The notes below the pieces were generated by a model that saw only the letters and a list, made by a program, of their open reading frames with translations, searched no databases and had not been told where the DNA came from. A DNA stretch of 64,000 nt, taken from contig MARA01000012.1 in the NCBI GenBank assembly GCA_001792895.1, positions 806,001 through 870,000 of the forward strand. Direction: 5' to 3'. Of this stretch, positions 20,091 through 32,646 are shown piece by piece (within the stretch, counting starts at the first letter, position 1; every line of letters begins with the position of its first letter). The DNA is from Lentinus brumalis. Its lineage: Eukaryota > Basidiomycota > Agaricomycetes > Polyporales > Polyporaceae. A program made the translations under genes and the position numbers.

Positions 20091-21046
20091 TGGCTCACCT
20101 CCATCGCTGCTCATAGACACGGCGCATTTTCTGATGCTGTAACCTGTCGACTTTGCCAACACATTCGTGATTTCTCTGCTCAACGCTCATGCGTGCCTTG
20201 ATCCCTGACGCCTTCGACTTGCCAGACGCACTCGTCGTCAATACAGGCACTGCCCGACAGCTGCCATGGCTCGCATGCGATGACGACGAGCCCAAGAAGC
20301 GCAATGGCACGCCCGGAAGTCGGAGCGACAAAAATGTAAGTATGTACTCTCGTTGTCTATACATTGGTAAAGATCGTTTTGCTTTTGCCACTGTCCTTGT
20401 CTGTAATCGAACTTTGGCTGTTAACTGAAATGCGTTGATTCGAGCGCTACGGCGAGTCGGCGACTCTACAAGATATCAGGTTGAGCTCCGCAGGTTCCTC
20501 GGAGGCCACTGCGCCGAGCATGGAACTGTCCGCAGGAACCATGCTCCTAGTATGGAAAGTCTGCGCTACGGTGAATAGTGTATTCACCATTGTCGCTGAT
20601 CGCTATGCCACCAGTCTACGTGTCAACAGACGTATCAACTGTCGACGTCAACATCAAGCGATCCGACCGTCGTTCTAACCTCCGTTCGATATCGGAGCGC
20701 TTGCCGAAACAATGCCGAAAGGACATATTGTACCAATGTAAGTGCCCACAGTCTCAGTCTGGCCTTGCGAGTCAGAGTGATCACTGATCAGAAGTATGCG
20801 TAGGTTCTGCTTAAGTTCGTATTGTGTAAATCGAACGGGTCACGCGATTTTGACGGTGCTCCTTATCGCGTTTCATGTCGCCAATTGCCTCGGACTCCGT
20901 GGGGCAAGCAACCTTTTTGTGAGCTTGCCCGCATCGGTGAATCGTTCCGACAAATCGTCCGTCATACAGTACAAACAGAGGCGTGGTCTTCACACTCAAC
21001 CTCGATCACACTGGCATCTATCGACTCGTCAAGTCCAACACGCACA
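20086..21046. other. Intergenic, possible further decay products, no gene recognised
   Basis: A frame at 20189-20391 (RALIPDAFDLPDALVVN...) has coding-like composition but no partner exons or domain. A small perfect hairpin, GGTGAATA-gtg-TATTCACC, lies at 20570-20588. No element ends were found. Confidence 0.35.
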
Positions 21047-22463
21047 ATGTCCACTGGGTACAGGGTTGCAATCGTGGGAGGGACCGGTCGTCTCGGTACG
21101 TACGTGATCATGCATTAGACCTACCAGGAGACTGACGAAAGATACATACACGCATAGGGAAACAGATCGTGGATATCCTCGTGTCCGAGTACCGGACGCA
21201 ATTCCCAATCGTGCGCGTCCTGACTCGGGGCCCGACGTCGGACACCGCCCGGACTCTCCAAGCGAAGGGCGCTGAACTCCATCGGTTCGATGAGGCGAAT
21301 GTGGACGGCAGCCTAGCTACAGCGCTCAGCGGGGTGGACGTCGTTGTAAACGCCCTCCCGAGCGCGACGACGCCACTTAGCGTCAAGAAACAAGTTCAGT
21401 CCACAGCAATCACCAGTGGCGCGAGGGTGTACTTCCTCAGCGAGTTTGGTGTGTACGTATGGCCCTGTCCCTGTACCCAGGGCTCTGTCGTATCTGTCGA
21501 CTGACGTAGAGTGTAACCCACTGCCAGGGACCACCGCCAAAACGACTTTCCAGGGTATGATCATCACGAATGGGCGGTCAAACGCGAGCTTGCGGAGGAT
21601 GCCCGCACGCGCGCAGCGGGAAACGTGAAGATCGTTGCAGTGTACAGTGGCCTATTCTTGGAGGGCGCATTCAGGGTGAGTTGCGATACATTGCTGTCTG
21701 CGAGTTAGCCTGGCTGTCAGCTCACAACATCACAATGCGCGACGCGCCGATATTCTGCGCGCTGCGGGGATTGTCGCTCTTCATAGGCATTTGGTAAGTG
21801 GCATTAGTTGCCGGCCGCGCAGTGGGCGCCGTGTGGTCGGAATCGGCGTTGCGCAGAATGTCGAGCTGACCGCAATGTTTCCGGTGTCTTATCCAACGGT
21901 CTTAACACAACTTAATGCATCAACACACGTCGCAACCGTGCTGCGAACGTTTCACAGCTGGGTATGACCTGGAGAACAACACGTTCAGCTGCGTCGGGTC
22001 GCCGGCCCAGAGGATCGCATTCACGTCGACTGCTGACATCGGGCGCACGGTGGCGGAGCTTGCTTGCCTTGCTTTGAATCCTGAGACAGCGTCGCATGTA
22101 GGCGGAGCGGTCCGCATCGCCGGCACGGTTGTGAGCTATGAAGATGTGCGCGATATGGTGGCTAAGATCAAGGGACTGGAGAGGGGCGCGATTTCGACTG
22201 GAGATCTCTGGAACAAGAAACGCGAGCTGCAAGAGCAAGGAGGACAAGCGAGTGTTTTGGAGTACATCCGGTGCGTATGTTGCGGGCCAAGCTGTACACG
22301 CGTCTGTCTGACCAAGGAACCTTCGGGCATCGGTGACAGCGTTTTGATGGGCGAGGGCAAGCTCGACTTCAGCGGAGACAACTTCAATGAACTCGTGAAC
22401 CCGAGAGGGACGAGATGGCGGTGGAAGTCGGCGTATGACCAACTAGAGACGCAGCTGCTGTAA
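21047..22463 (+). CDS. NmrA-like / isoflavone-reductase-like NAD(P)-binding protein
   Basis: The protein is an atypical short-chain dehydrogenase with an N-terminal dinucleotide motif VGGTGRLGKQ (GxxGxxG type). Exons 21047-21095, 21158-21452 and 21528-21675 join well, giving VDVVVNALPS, GARVYFLSEFGVDHRQND and VAVYSGLFLEGAF. The sequence resumes at about 21957 with GYDLENNTFSCVGSPAQRI and TSTADIGRTVAELA. A last intron at 22271-22339 leads to MGEGKLDFSGDNFNELVNP. The gap 21676-21956 (about 280 bp) is much longer than the other introns, and I could not find a splice pair that keeps the frame, so an extra small exon, an insertion or a break is possible. Members act as redox sensors or reductases; the substrate is unknown. 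Confidence 0.7.
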
Positions 22464-23325
22464 GTCATGCGTTGTTGTCCAGCGGTAGCACTGACCCAGG
22501 TGCAGTAGTTGACGGTGCCGTAGCAAAGCAAAACAGTGATTCACAGTCCTGGGGGTGGCAGTGTGCCCAGACTACGGACAGGAGTCCATCATTGATGTTA
22601 CTGCAATCATCTCGCGGTCGACAGAATACAACAACTGCCATATTCATGAAAATCCGCGCTTGAACCGAGCCTGTGTCCCTGGCTGGGCATCGTCCCCTGC
22701 GGCACGTGGATAGCCGCGCTGCCCGGCGGCCAACTTGTTGCCACCATGGGACTTTGAAAATTGAAACAGTTGCTCGCTTAAGGGTGAGAGCACGTCGCGT
22801 TGCTTGGCTGGGCTCGTTTCGAGGCTCGATTTGTGAAACGTCCCTGCAAGGGGTATGCTCGCCGTGCAGATGTGCGATGTGCGCAGGTTCGTTTCTTCAC
22901 TCTGGCGGACGATGGGTGGCCTTTTGTTCCACCACTGTCCATGATGACAGGAAACGGAGACCCGTGTCTCGGAATATTTACATCTTCCTGTCAACTCATC
23001 AAAAGAGCGGTGTACTAGACCAGTGCGGAATGAGAACGAGATGTGAGGGACCCAAGGAGACGAAGAGCAAGCCAACATGACTTACCTATGGTAATCCCTT
23101 GTTCTCAGGATGCTTCAGGCATGGTGAGTGTGCGCGAAGTGCTCTGAGGCTGAGCGCCTACAATCAAACGCTCCACGTGAGATCCAGGCGCCGCTCAAAC
23201 CCGCGGAGGATGCCGGAAGGCGGTCTTCCGCGCGAGGCGGGCGACACGCTCACGCTCAGCGTCGACCTCATCCCCGTCGGTCCTCCCGCACTTTCGCCCC
23301 GTTCACTCTTATCGCTGCAGTCGCC
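22464..23325. other. Intergenic before adenylate kinase
   Basis: No gene is supported in these 860 bp. The last 100 bp are the pyrimidine-rich leader of the kinase gene. Confidence 0.4.
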
Positions 23326-24412
<1,087 letters not shown>

Positions 24413-24616
24413 ACACTCTTCGGCCCGGACGGACTTCACTCTGTTACCGTACTCTCCGTGTACAAGCAGAAGGGGATCTGGAAGCCCATTGATGCCGCAC
24501 AGTCCCCCGATCTTGTATGGGAGAACCTCCGCAACGTGCTCTCATCTTCCATTAGCCAGAAGTCATGAACACTCTTCGGCCCGGACGGACTTCACTCTGT
24601 TACCGTACTCTCCGTG

Positions 24617-27470
24617 TAGTACTTCTAGATTGTCCGAACACGCTTGCTGTTGTTACACCGTCTCCGTCATTACTGTCCGACCGACTAGGCCCGATCGCAG
24701 ATGCGTGAATCCCTGATTTCCCTCGCGGCAGGGTTCTTTCCTGCAGATATGCGCGAAATGTGTGTGCCCATGTCTTCTTTCTTGCGGTGCTTTTCACTCA
24801 AACACATGCACAGCTGAAGCCTGAGAATACGTAACAGAGGCTGGCCTTTCTCAAGCTTTGCACATTCGACCGCACCATGATTCGTGCGACGGACTTTCAT
24901 GCGGACGCCGGGAGTCGTCGATGTGCAGCACATGCATGGATTCTGCCTGCCATACAGTCAGTTCATCGTGATAACGGTTCGTACTCGCACTCTACGATGT
25001 CGCGACTCATAGTCGTCCCCTACATAGGTGCTAGAGTGTATACTGGGTTCACAGGCGTACAGCACTCGGCTATGACGGTGAAACTCGTCCTACAGCAATG
25101 ATCATGACATCCGACGACTGCTTCCTGCGGGGCCGCTTCCGTCGGCCTCCTCTCCATCTCAAGGCGTTGCCATTGATGGTGAGCACCTTGCCGGGGGCGG
25201 GGCCAGGGTGCTCGCCGGGAACGCTCGGGTACGCTCGCTAGTGCAAGGGTAGAATCGGTAGCCAGGGATAGACGCGCTCATGCCCTGCACGTCCCTGGTT
25301 CGTCCCATCAAGAACTTGCAAGAACGCATCAGTTCTCCAGCAGTCGGCGCTCAGGATCTCAGTTCCCTCGGGTGGAGACGCATTCGGATCCGGATCCGGT
25401 GAGGGTGGCTATGATTGGATGGTACGCGAGGTTGCCTGGTGTCGCTCAAACTCGCAAGCAATCCCTCCGTGGAAAGTCGGCCTCAAAAGCTGCTGGCGCA
25501 TCTGTTTGTGAGCACGTAAGAGGATACGACAGGCAGGGTCCTGCGGATAACTTCGGACGAGGAGTATCGACATCCCGGTACTTTGAATGTATGGGTAAGT
25601 TAATCCCGCAGCTTCTGTGCGACTTACCCTCAGATCTGCGTTGGAGATCTTCAATATTCAGCAATTTGTCCAGTCGTTCGGGACGTCTGAACATGATAAA
25701 GCTCCTTACGCTCTCATGATGAAGCTCCTTGCGCCGTCAGCTGAGTCGATCAGCGTTGTTCGCGTGCTCTCAAGCAACGTAAGTAAGCCGATCTGTCATT
25801 GGATGCTAACATGGGATGACCTATAACAACGAGCTGACTGCACGCCCGGCCGCTGCATGCCTTCGTTTTGGAAAAGATCACGTAACGGTATAGTGCTGGG
25901 TGCACCAGTAGCACCTCGGCAGCAACGATAATCACTTACATGCTAATCGACCAACGTTCGCAGTGAAAGGCTGTCCGAACTATGTACATCGGGCCGCGGG
26001 GAGGTGGCTGGAGGTGGTCACCGAGTCGCCGCAGCTAGAGTATCGATCGAAATATCGAAATCAAGCAACGTCTGAGACCGCGATCTTGTCGTACTCGCGT
26101 GCGCACTGCGCCGATATGACCGGACATTGCGCGCCTACAGAGTGCCTGTATGTATGTACGGAGGATGCTGAAGCGCTGAAGGACGGTTGCCGGCATACTG
26201 CAACCTAGTTTCCGAACAAGCAGACAGTTCGTGCTTAGCGATATCTCGGGTCACCCTAGTGCCTCGGCAGATGTACCGGACGTAGTACGTTATGTGCATC
26301 ACGGTGTCGCCAGAACAGTAAGACTACTCACCGTCCAAGACCGCAAAGAGAAGGACCCTCTGTGGCATCCAACCACGATGAAGTAGGGCGACCAATCTAT
26401 TTGCGGAGAACTTTCAGGTGTATGCAGGGGCTGGATCCTTGAGTAGGCGTGTATGGGAGGTATTCTGCGTGGAATGCTCGTTATGCACATGTCCGCCGTT
26501 ACGGTATAGAGGCAGGATACTGATAGTGGATACGCTCATTGGCTAGCCATTTACGTCCGGGGCGGCATGTCTGTGGGCGAATCGAAGGCAGGAAGATACC
26601 GGCAGTTCACCGGGGGCGTGTTGTGCCTAACCACTACGCCTGCCGTATATGGAAGTGCACGGCTCTTGATTGCTTCTTGACGAAGGGCGCTGATGCGCAT
26701 GCGCACGTTGCAACCAACGGTGTTGCCCAGCGCCACCTCGCCAACTTTGCCTCCGACTCATCGTGGCAAATGATTCTGAAACGATGGGTGAAAGTTTGCA
26801 CACAGAAGGAAGCGCGCAAATCGTACAGGACCCGCGGAAGCAGCAGGGACAGTTTTGACGATTGACGTCGTGGAAAAGACTGCGGGCGAGCAGCCCGAGG
26901 TGCGGTGTAGCGCGGTATTGACTGTGGCCTGCCCTCAACGGTCGAAGACGCAGGAAGCGGTCGAGGAGAATCAATGCGAAATTCGCAGGAGAGTCGCCCA
27001 GGATTCCCGGGCGAACACGTTTCAGCCCTCACAGGAAGACCTTCCGAGGCTTCGGGACACATCGAGGGCTATCTGAGCGCCGATCCCATCCGCGCCCGGA
27101 TCTTTACAAATCCTCTCCAGCTTTGATGCACATGCTGTGGGCCCCGTAAAGGAAACAAAGCCAGGCGGTGCAAGCGGTGCTCGGGAGAGGAATTGACGAC
27201 TGGCCGACATTGCCGTCGTGCAGCAAGTCAGCAGGACGATATCGACCCAGCCACGGCCAGCACACAGAGACGCCTCCGGAAGCTGCTTACGACGTACGAT
27301 CGTATCTGAATCATGATCTGTGAGAGCTTGGTCCAGCTGCTCTTGCACTAACTGGGCGCGTTACGGCAAGCGAGAGCGCCTGCGCCTCTCCTAGATTAAC
27401 GCTCGGTCTTACTTCAACTCCAGTCATCTCTTCCCCCTCCCCGATCCCCCTTCCAGCCCTCGTCGACATC
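24617..27470. other. Gene-poor stretch of 2.9 kb
   Basis: Only short, mutually overlapping frames on both strands are present, with no domain, tRNA or clear element ends. A GGATCCGGATCC-type repeat occurs near 25385. The last few hundred bases contain the promoter of the Zn2Cys6 gene, with a C/T-rich leader at about 27420-27465. Confidence 0.4.
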
Positions 27471-29777
27471 ATGAAGGCCCCGACGTCCCTACAGCGCGGC
27501 ATGGCCTGCCTGTGCTGCCGCAAACGCAAGATGGTGCGTCCTGGTCCTCCCCGACCCCCCCGCGCCGCCCTGATTGACACTCCGTGCTTCGCGTCTAGAA
27601 ATGTGACGGCGCTCGTCCCGTCTGCGGACAATGTAGCAAGGCCAACCGCGGTTCCGACTGTTCGTACTACGAGAAGAAGCGCACCAGCAGGACACAGCTA
27701 CTCCAAGCCAAGATTACCAAGCTGGAGGCACGTCTGCGCGAGTTAGAAGCAGAGCAGTCCTCCGTGGAGTCCTCGTCCAGCACCGGGTCTCAGTCGCCCC
27801 AGCTTGACAGATCCTCATTGTCTGTACATTGTACGTCCCGCCGGTTCCTGTCCCGATCTGTCACAAAGCTTATATCGTCGGTATGCGCTCGACTTGCCAT
27901 CCACAGCGAGCGACATGGCGTTTGGGTTCGACGCGTCTGTCTTCAGTACTCCCGAGCTCGAGCACGAGTATTTCCTAGGCAACAACGGCGATGTCTTCCC
28001 GCAGCTCGATGCAGAACAATTTCTTCCCCATCTGCCGGAGTCATCGAGTTCCGCGGATCTCGCAGCGTGGTCTGGTCTGGACTTCCCACCCGTAGATGAC
28101 TTCCTCGCTCCATGTCCGTCCAGCTCAAGCACGAGTAGTGTAAACGAACATTCTACGGGTTCTTCTCTAAACTGGTGGGAAAATGACGTCTTTTGTGAGA
28201 ATAAGCAGCTGCTGTACGCCTGCCTTTCATACCGGTCTCACAAGGAGCCCACACTGACTCGTGTTGATCAGGCTTGACATATTCTTCGCACATCGCCACC
28301 AGTGCTCGTTCGACGTCCACGTCGGTCGCTTCAAGACCTCTCTGCTCTTGCCATCCGCCCAAAAACCCCATCCATCTCTGGTCGACGCCATTTACCTCCT
28401 CGCCTGCTACTTCTCACGGTCGCCGTCCCTTACCGCACTTGAACCTCACTTCCTCAAACGCTCCCTGAGGGGAATCGCCGACGCTCTTCAGCACTCCGAC
28501 CGCATCGTGCACGTCCTCCAAGCTTCCTGTCTTCTCGCTGTCTACTTTTTCTGGCATGGTCGCACGCTAGAAGGGTACTACCACTCGTCGATCGCCGCCC
28601 GATTGGCGGTTGGGCTCGGCCTGCACCAGATTCAATCCAAAGAATGGTTCCAGTATCAGTTCACCCGGACAAGCTATTCGAACGAGGCCCCTGCCCCGCT
28701 CAAGGCCTCCGTGCCCCTTAACCCACCCTCGGATGAAGTGGAGTATGCGGAGAGGATAGCGGCGTTCTGGCAAATATTCGCCGTGGATAGGGCGTGGGCA
28801 GTCGCCACGGGTCTCCCGACCGCTCTGCCGGACGACGACCATCCTCGGTCTCGAATAGAGACGATCTGGCCGATGCCTATACCCAGCGATCCAGAGGTGC
28901 GTGCTGCTATGTCTACGGGTCATTGGCTTGTCTAAGGGTTTGTCGATCCCAGCCCGCCCTCAACGGCGCCCTCATTGAACCGCTGGCCGGCGCTCACTTG
29001 TCCGGGTCGTCACCCCTCGCCTCCCTCCGCGTCAAAGCCGTCGCCCTCTTCGAGAGGACTGCACGATTCTCTGCTTGTGAGTAACTCCTTCAACTGTTCG
29101 TGGACATCGTCCTCATTCGTTAGCAGCACCAAACAAAGACGACAGCCACTACTCCCTCGAGCTGTCATTGACGCAGTTCTCTACAAACCTGAGCAACCTT
29201 AGTGCTCAGCAGTACACACTCCCCTACGTTGTCTCCAACGCCGATCTGGTGGGGATGCAAACCCTGATCTTCGCAGCCACAATCCACCTCCATCGCGACG
29301 CGCTCGAGCTACAGCCCGAATCCTATCAGAAGTGCTTCTGGGCGGCCAACGCGATGACCACACTTATCCGGACCCTGTCGGAGGAGGACTATGATCTTCT
29401 GGGACCCATCATCAGTGTGAGTGCCTTGGTCTTCTCCCGCTGCGAAGCTTGTCGTGGGCGTAGGTGTGGTTCGATAGATGTGCTGACGTATCATGTGCTT
29501 AGACGTGCTGGCGGGCGGCCGCCGAGGTCTACTTGCGTATGCTCGCAATGCCGCATGGACAGTCGATGTCCACCAACCTTGAGCTCCTCGAGCAACAAAT
29601 CGACCTCGTCATCGCTGCGATGCGACGGCTAAGTATCCTCTTCCCCATAGCTGGTGCGTGGCGCCTGTTCCACTCCTGTGCGCTTCGTCACTGACACGTC
29701 CCCCAGGCATTTACGCTGCTAAGGTACAAGAAGATCGAGCTGCCTCCCGACACGCGTACATCCCTTCTGTAATTTAA
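27471..29777 (+). CDS. Zn2Cys6 fungal transcription factor with fungal-specific TF domain
   Basis: Eight exons (27471-27533, 27599-27830, 27907-28213, 28272-28896, 28953-29076, 29124-29416, 29503-29653, 29707-29777) encode 621 aa. The binuclear cluster is CLCCRKRKM-KCDGARPVCGQC and a final SDC, split by intron 1. It is followed by a short coiled coil (LLQAKITKLEARLRELEAE) that should mediate dimerisation. A serine/acidic linker leads to the central regulatory domain: FKTSLLLPS, LVDAIYLLACYFSRS, LQASCLLAVYFFWHGR, ARLAVGLGLHQI and FWQIFAVDRAWAVATGLP, typical of the fungal_trans domain. The last exon gives IYAAKVQEDRAASRHAY and a TAA at 29775-29777; another acceptor could change the last 20 residues. 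It binds CGG-type sites by family knowledge; target genes are unknown and no metabolic cluster is adjacent. Confidence 0.9.
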
Positions 29778-32646
29778 CTGGGGTTCGTTTTCTTTTGACT
29801 GTCATGATGTGCTTATGTCTCCTGCGGACCCTCGTACGATACCCCCTTCTGTTAATATTGGGCTCCGGATACACCCACTGTATATTTAGCTGCGGTCGTC
29901 CCCGTGCATACTGCTTGTCGCATCCTCATAGGTTCCCATGCCCATAGACGTTAGGTTACTGGAACCCTCCGCTTCACTGCATTCTGATCTTTCTTCTGAG
30001 CGTGTGCTCGGAGTATGCTCTCGGTCGAATACCCTTCCCTCCATTGGCTTATGTTACGCTTTTCGTTGTGTCATATCACTGTATCAATTAGCTAACCACA
30101 GTAACTTACATCGCTAGATTATAACCACTCAAACAGACGCATTATCATTCATCCCTGCAGTGGACTTCTCGATCTGGTCGTCGGTTACCGCATCGCGCGA
30201 GCGCAGCACGCCTGCCTGGACACCATCGCTACGTATACACGTGCCGATAGCGATTCCTGCATTCTCCTCATGTCACTGACTTCCGCAGCATCTGTATACT
30301 CCCTTGAGTCGGGGCGGACCTGGACAGAGGCCCGCACGCGGCACAGGTCGTTGCAATGCAGCCTCAGATTGCGAAGGCGCGCCCGAAATGATCGTTAGGT
30401 GCGTGCGGGCTGCGGACGTTGAGTGGTCTTACGACATCCCGCAGCGTCGTACCTTGGGGTTGATTTTGTCAAGTTTGTGCGTACTGCGTAGCACGCGGTG
30501 CGTGTTGCGTTGGCCCTGTGGGAGTTACCTCGGCGGCTCGGCGGACGGCGGTCAGTGTCCCCAAAGGCCGTGTACCCTCCGGGCCCGGTGCGATGTGGGC
30601 GCGCCCACGAGCTCGTAATAAGTAGGTGACACGTTCTGTTAGCAAACGTGGATGCTCGGTGAGTCCGGTGTCGCCCAGGTGCTAGCATGGGCTTCGGTGC
30701 AAAATGCTCGATCTGCCAGAAGCAGAAGGCCTGAAGGCGTGAGGAGCCAACGAATCCTGAAGTGATCAGGTGCGAGGGCGCTGTTCTCAAACGCGAGAGC
30801 AGTGTATAGAAGGGCCCGTCGCATGCGACTTTGCTCTGGAGCAGGGAGTGTCTGGTAGCCGCTTTACCGGATCATGGAGCTTGAGTTCACTTCACGACAT
30901 GACATTGACAGCGCTCTGCAGAAGTGACCACCCGACCGCGCCCACTGGGTCGTTGCTCCAGGGGCTGATCTGTCCGTTCTTGAGGGGCATCTGTGGCCCG
31001 TGGGTGCGCTAACCATGAGAGCTGCTGGCACGTAAAAGGAACGGACATCTATTCGTGTTCTATACGTACCGCCGGGGATCGCTGACTCCTGCAAGCTCCT
31101 GTAAGTAGGGTCGAACGTCCCATACTTATTATAGCAAGGAGTGCCCGGGGCGCGTGCCGGGGCGGTGCGCCCGTCGAGACATTCTGACCGGGAAAGTATG
31201 GTTCATGCCAGTGAGTGCAGGTCGCACCCCAGTGGCTGAGAGCCCGAGACGTGCGGGGTTGGATCAACGCGGCAGAACACTTGGCCATTCTGATCGCATA
31301 ACAGTACGCACGTTCAACACGTAGAGTCACTAGCCGTGAACTTCTGCCAGCAGTGATACCATCAGGTACTAGCTTCCGGACCAGTATCGGGTAGGACCTT
31401 TACAATATCAAGCTTCTGCTCGACTGCTGCGCCGCAGTGCTTTCAGGCCGCAGATTACCGGTGATTCTCAGGCTGGCTTGAACAGCGGGGAAGACAAGGA
31501 GTAGCTGTCACTGCCTGTGACATCTGCTTTCCGCAGCAGCTGGGGTTAAGCACGCGGTAGGGAACAGCCAAGACACGATGATAACTCGTCGCGACTTACC
31601 ATCCACCGATGTTCTGGCGTTTCCGAGGTATCATCGCGGGCGGTGTACCACGACATCGAGCCAGTCCAAGCGAACCGGTCCAAGTATAGCGGACAAACCG
31701 ACCGCGCTTCAGGACTGTCATGTTCGAGCGTCCAGGGACCCTGCTAGCGGATGCACATGCAGTGCTTGAAGCTACGATTATCTGTTGTTCGAGTACCGCG
31801 AAAGTCCGGTATTGAATTGCTCCAGCGAAGCTCGCGAACGTTGCTGTAGATCAAACTGTCAGTCGAGACAGGGTCATCACGTTGCGGACAATATAGACAT
31901 ATGTAGAGCCAGCTGGACGAGTCCACGAAGAGCCGATGGCAGACGCAATCTGGCTGGCATCTGTAGAGTTGCGATGGTACATGAAGGCGCATAGTGACAT
32001 GGTGCGGCAAGCACACGACTGCACTAACGGAGGTGCGCGAGCGACCCAAAGGATGTCACGTATCTGAGTGATGTCGGAGGTCAGCAGAGGTGCCAAGCAA
32101 TATGAGCGAAATCTTGAAGTGAGGTACAGACCCTCTTCATGCTTTGTGAAAAACGAGAATTCGCCGTTGAACATGTCAGGTTCATTTCTGTCCGCAGTCT
32201 GTCTCACAAAACGTGCGTAGACGTGCGTCGACTTCTCTGCAAGCATCTGGTAAATCTCCCCAGTTTGTGCTCATCACTCGTTTCGTGACATATTCATGGC
32301 CAAGAGGAGCGTGCTGCGAAGTCGGACATCATTGGTGTCATTGACGGAACCATCCTCCAGCGATTGAAGTTCAGATTTTGAGCTTGACGCTAGACCTCAT
32401 ATCTAGCAGCCAAGGTTGTGTAGCGCGATTATGTGCCGTCGCAGATGATGCGGGGAGTAACAAGGGTCGTTGGTGGTTGGAAGAGAGGCCAGAGGGGGGC
32501 TTGACTTGCCATATATAGCTACGGACAGTTTCCGGCCCGATTTCGAGCGCCTGATTATGTAATGACGGTAATTAGCGCCTGTCGTCGTCGTCGTGCGCGG
32601 CGTCGAGTGCAACGTTCATCCCATCTTCCACGTCCTCTCCTTCGCC
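29778..32646. other. Gene-poor stretch of 2.9 kb
   Basis: No frame in this region carries a recognisable domain, and none is longer than about 130 codons. No tRNA and no paired terminal repeats were found by eye. The right end (about 32400-32640) is the promoter and leader of the V-ATPase gene. Confidence 0.4.

Noticed and set aside
29778..32646. Possible retrotransposon remnants in the gene-poor stretch
   Set aside because: No reverse transcriptase, integrase or RNase H motif in any frame and no paired long repeats seen by eye.
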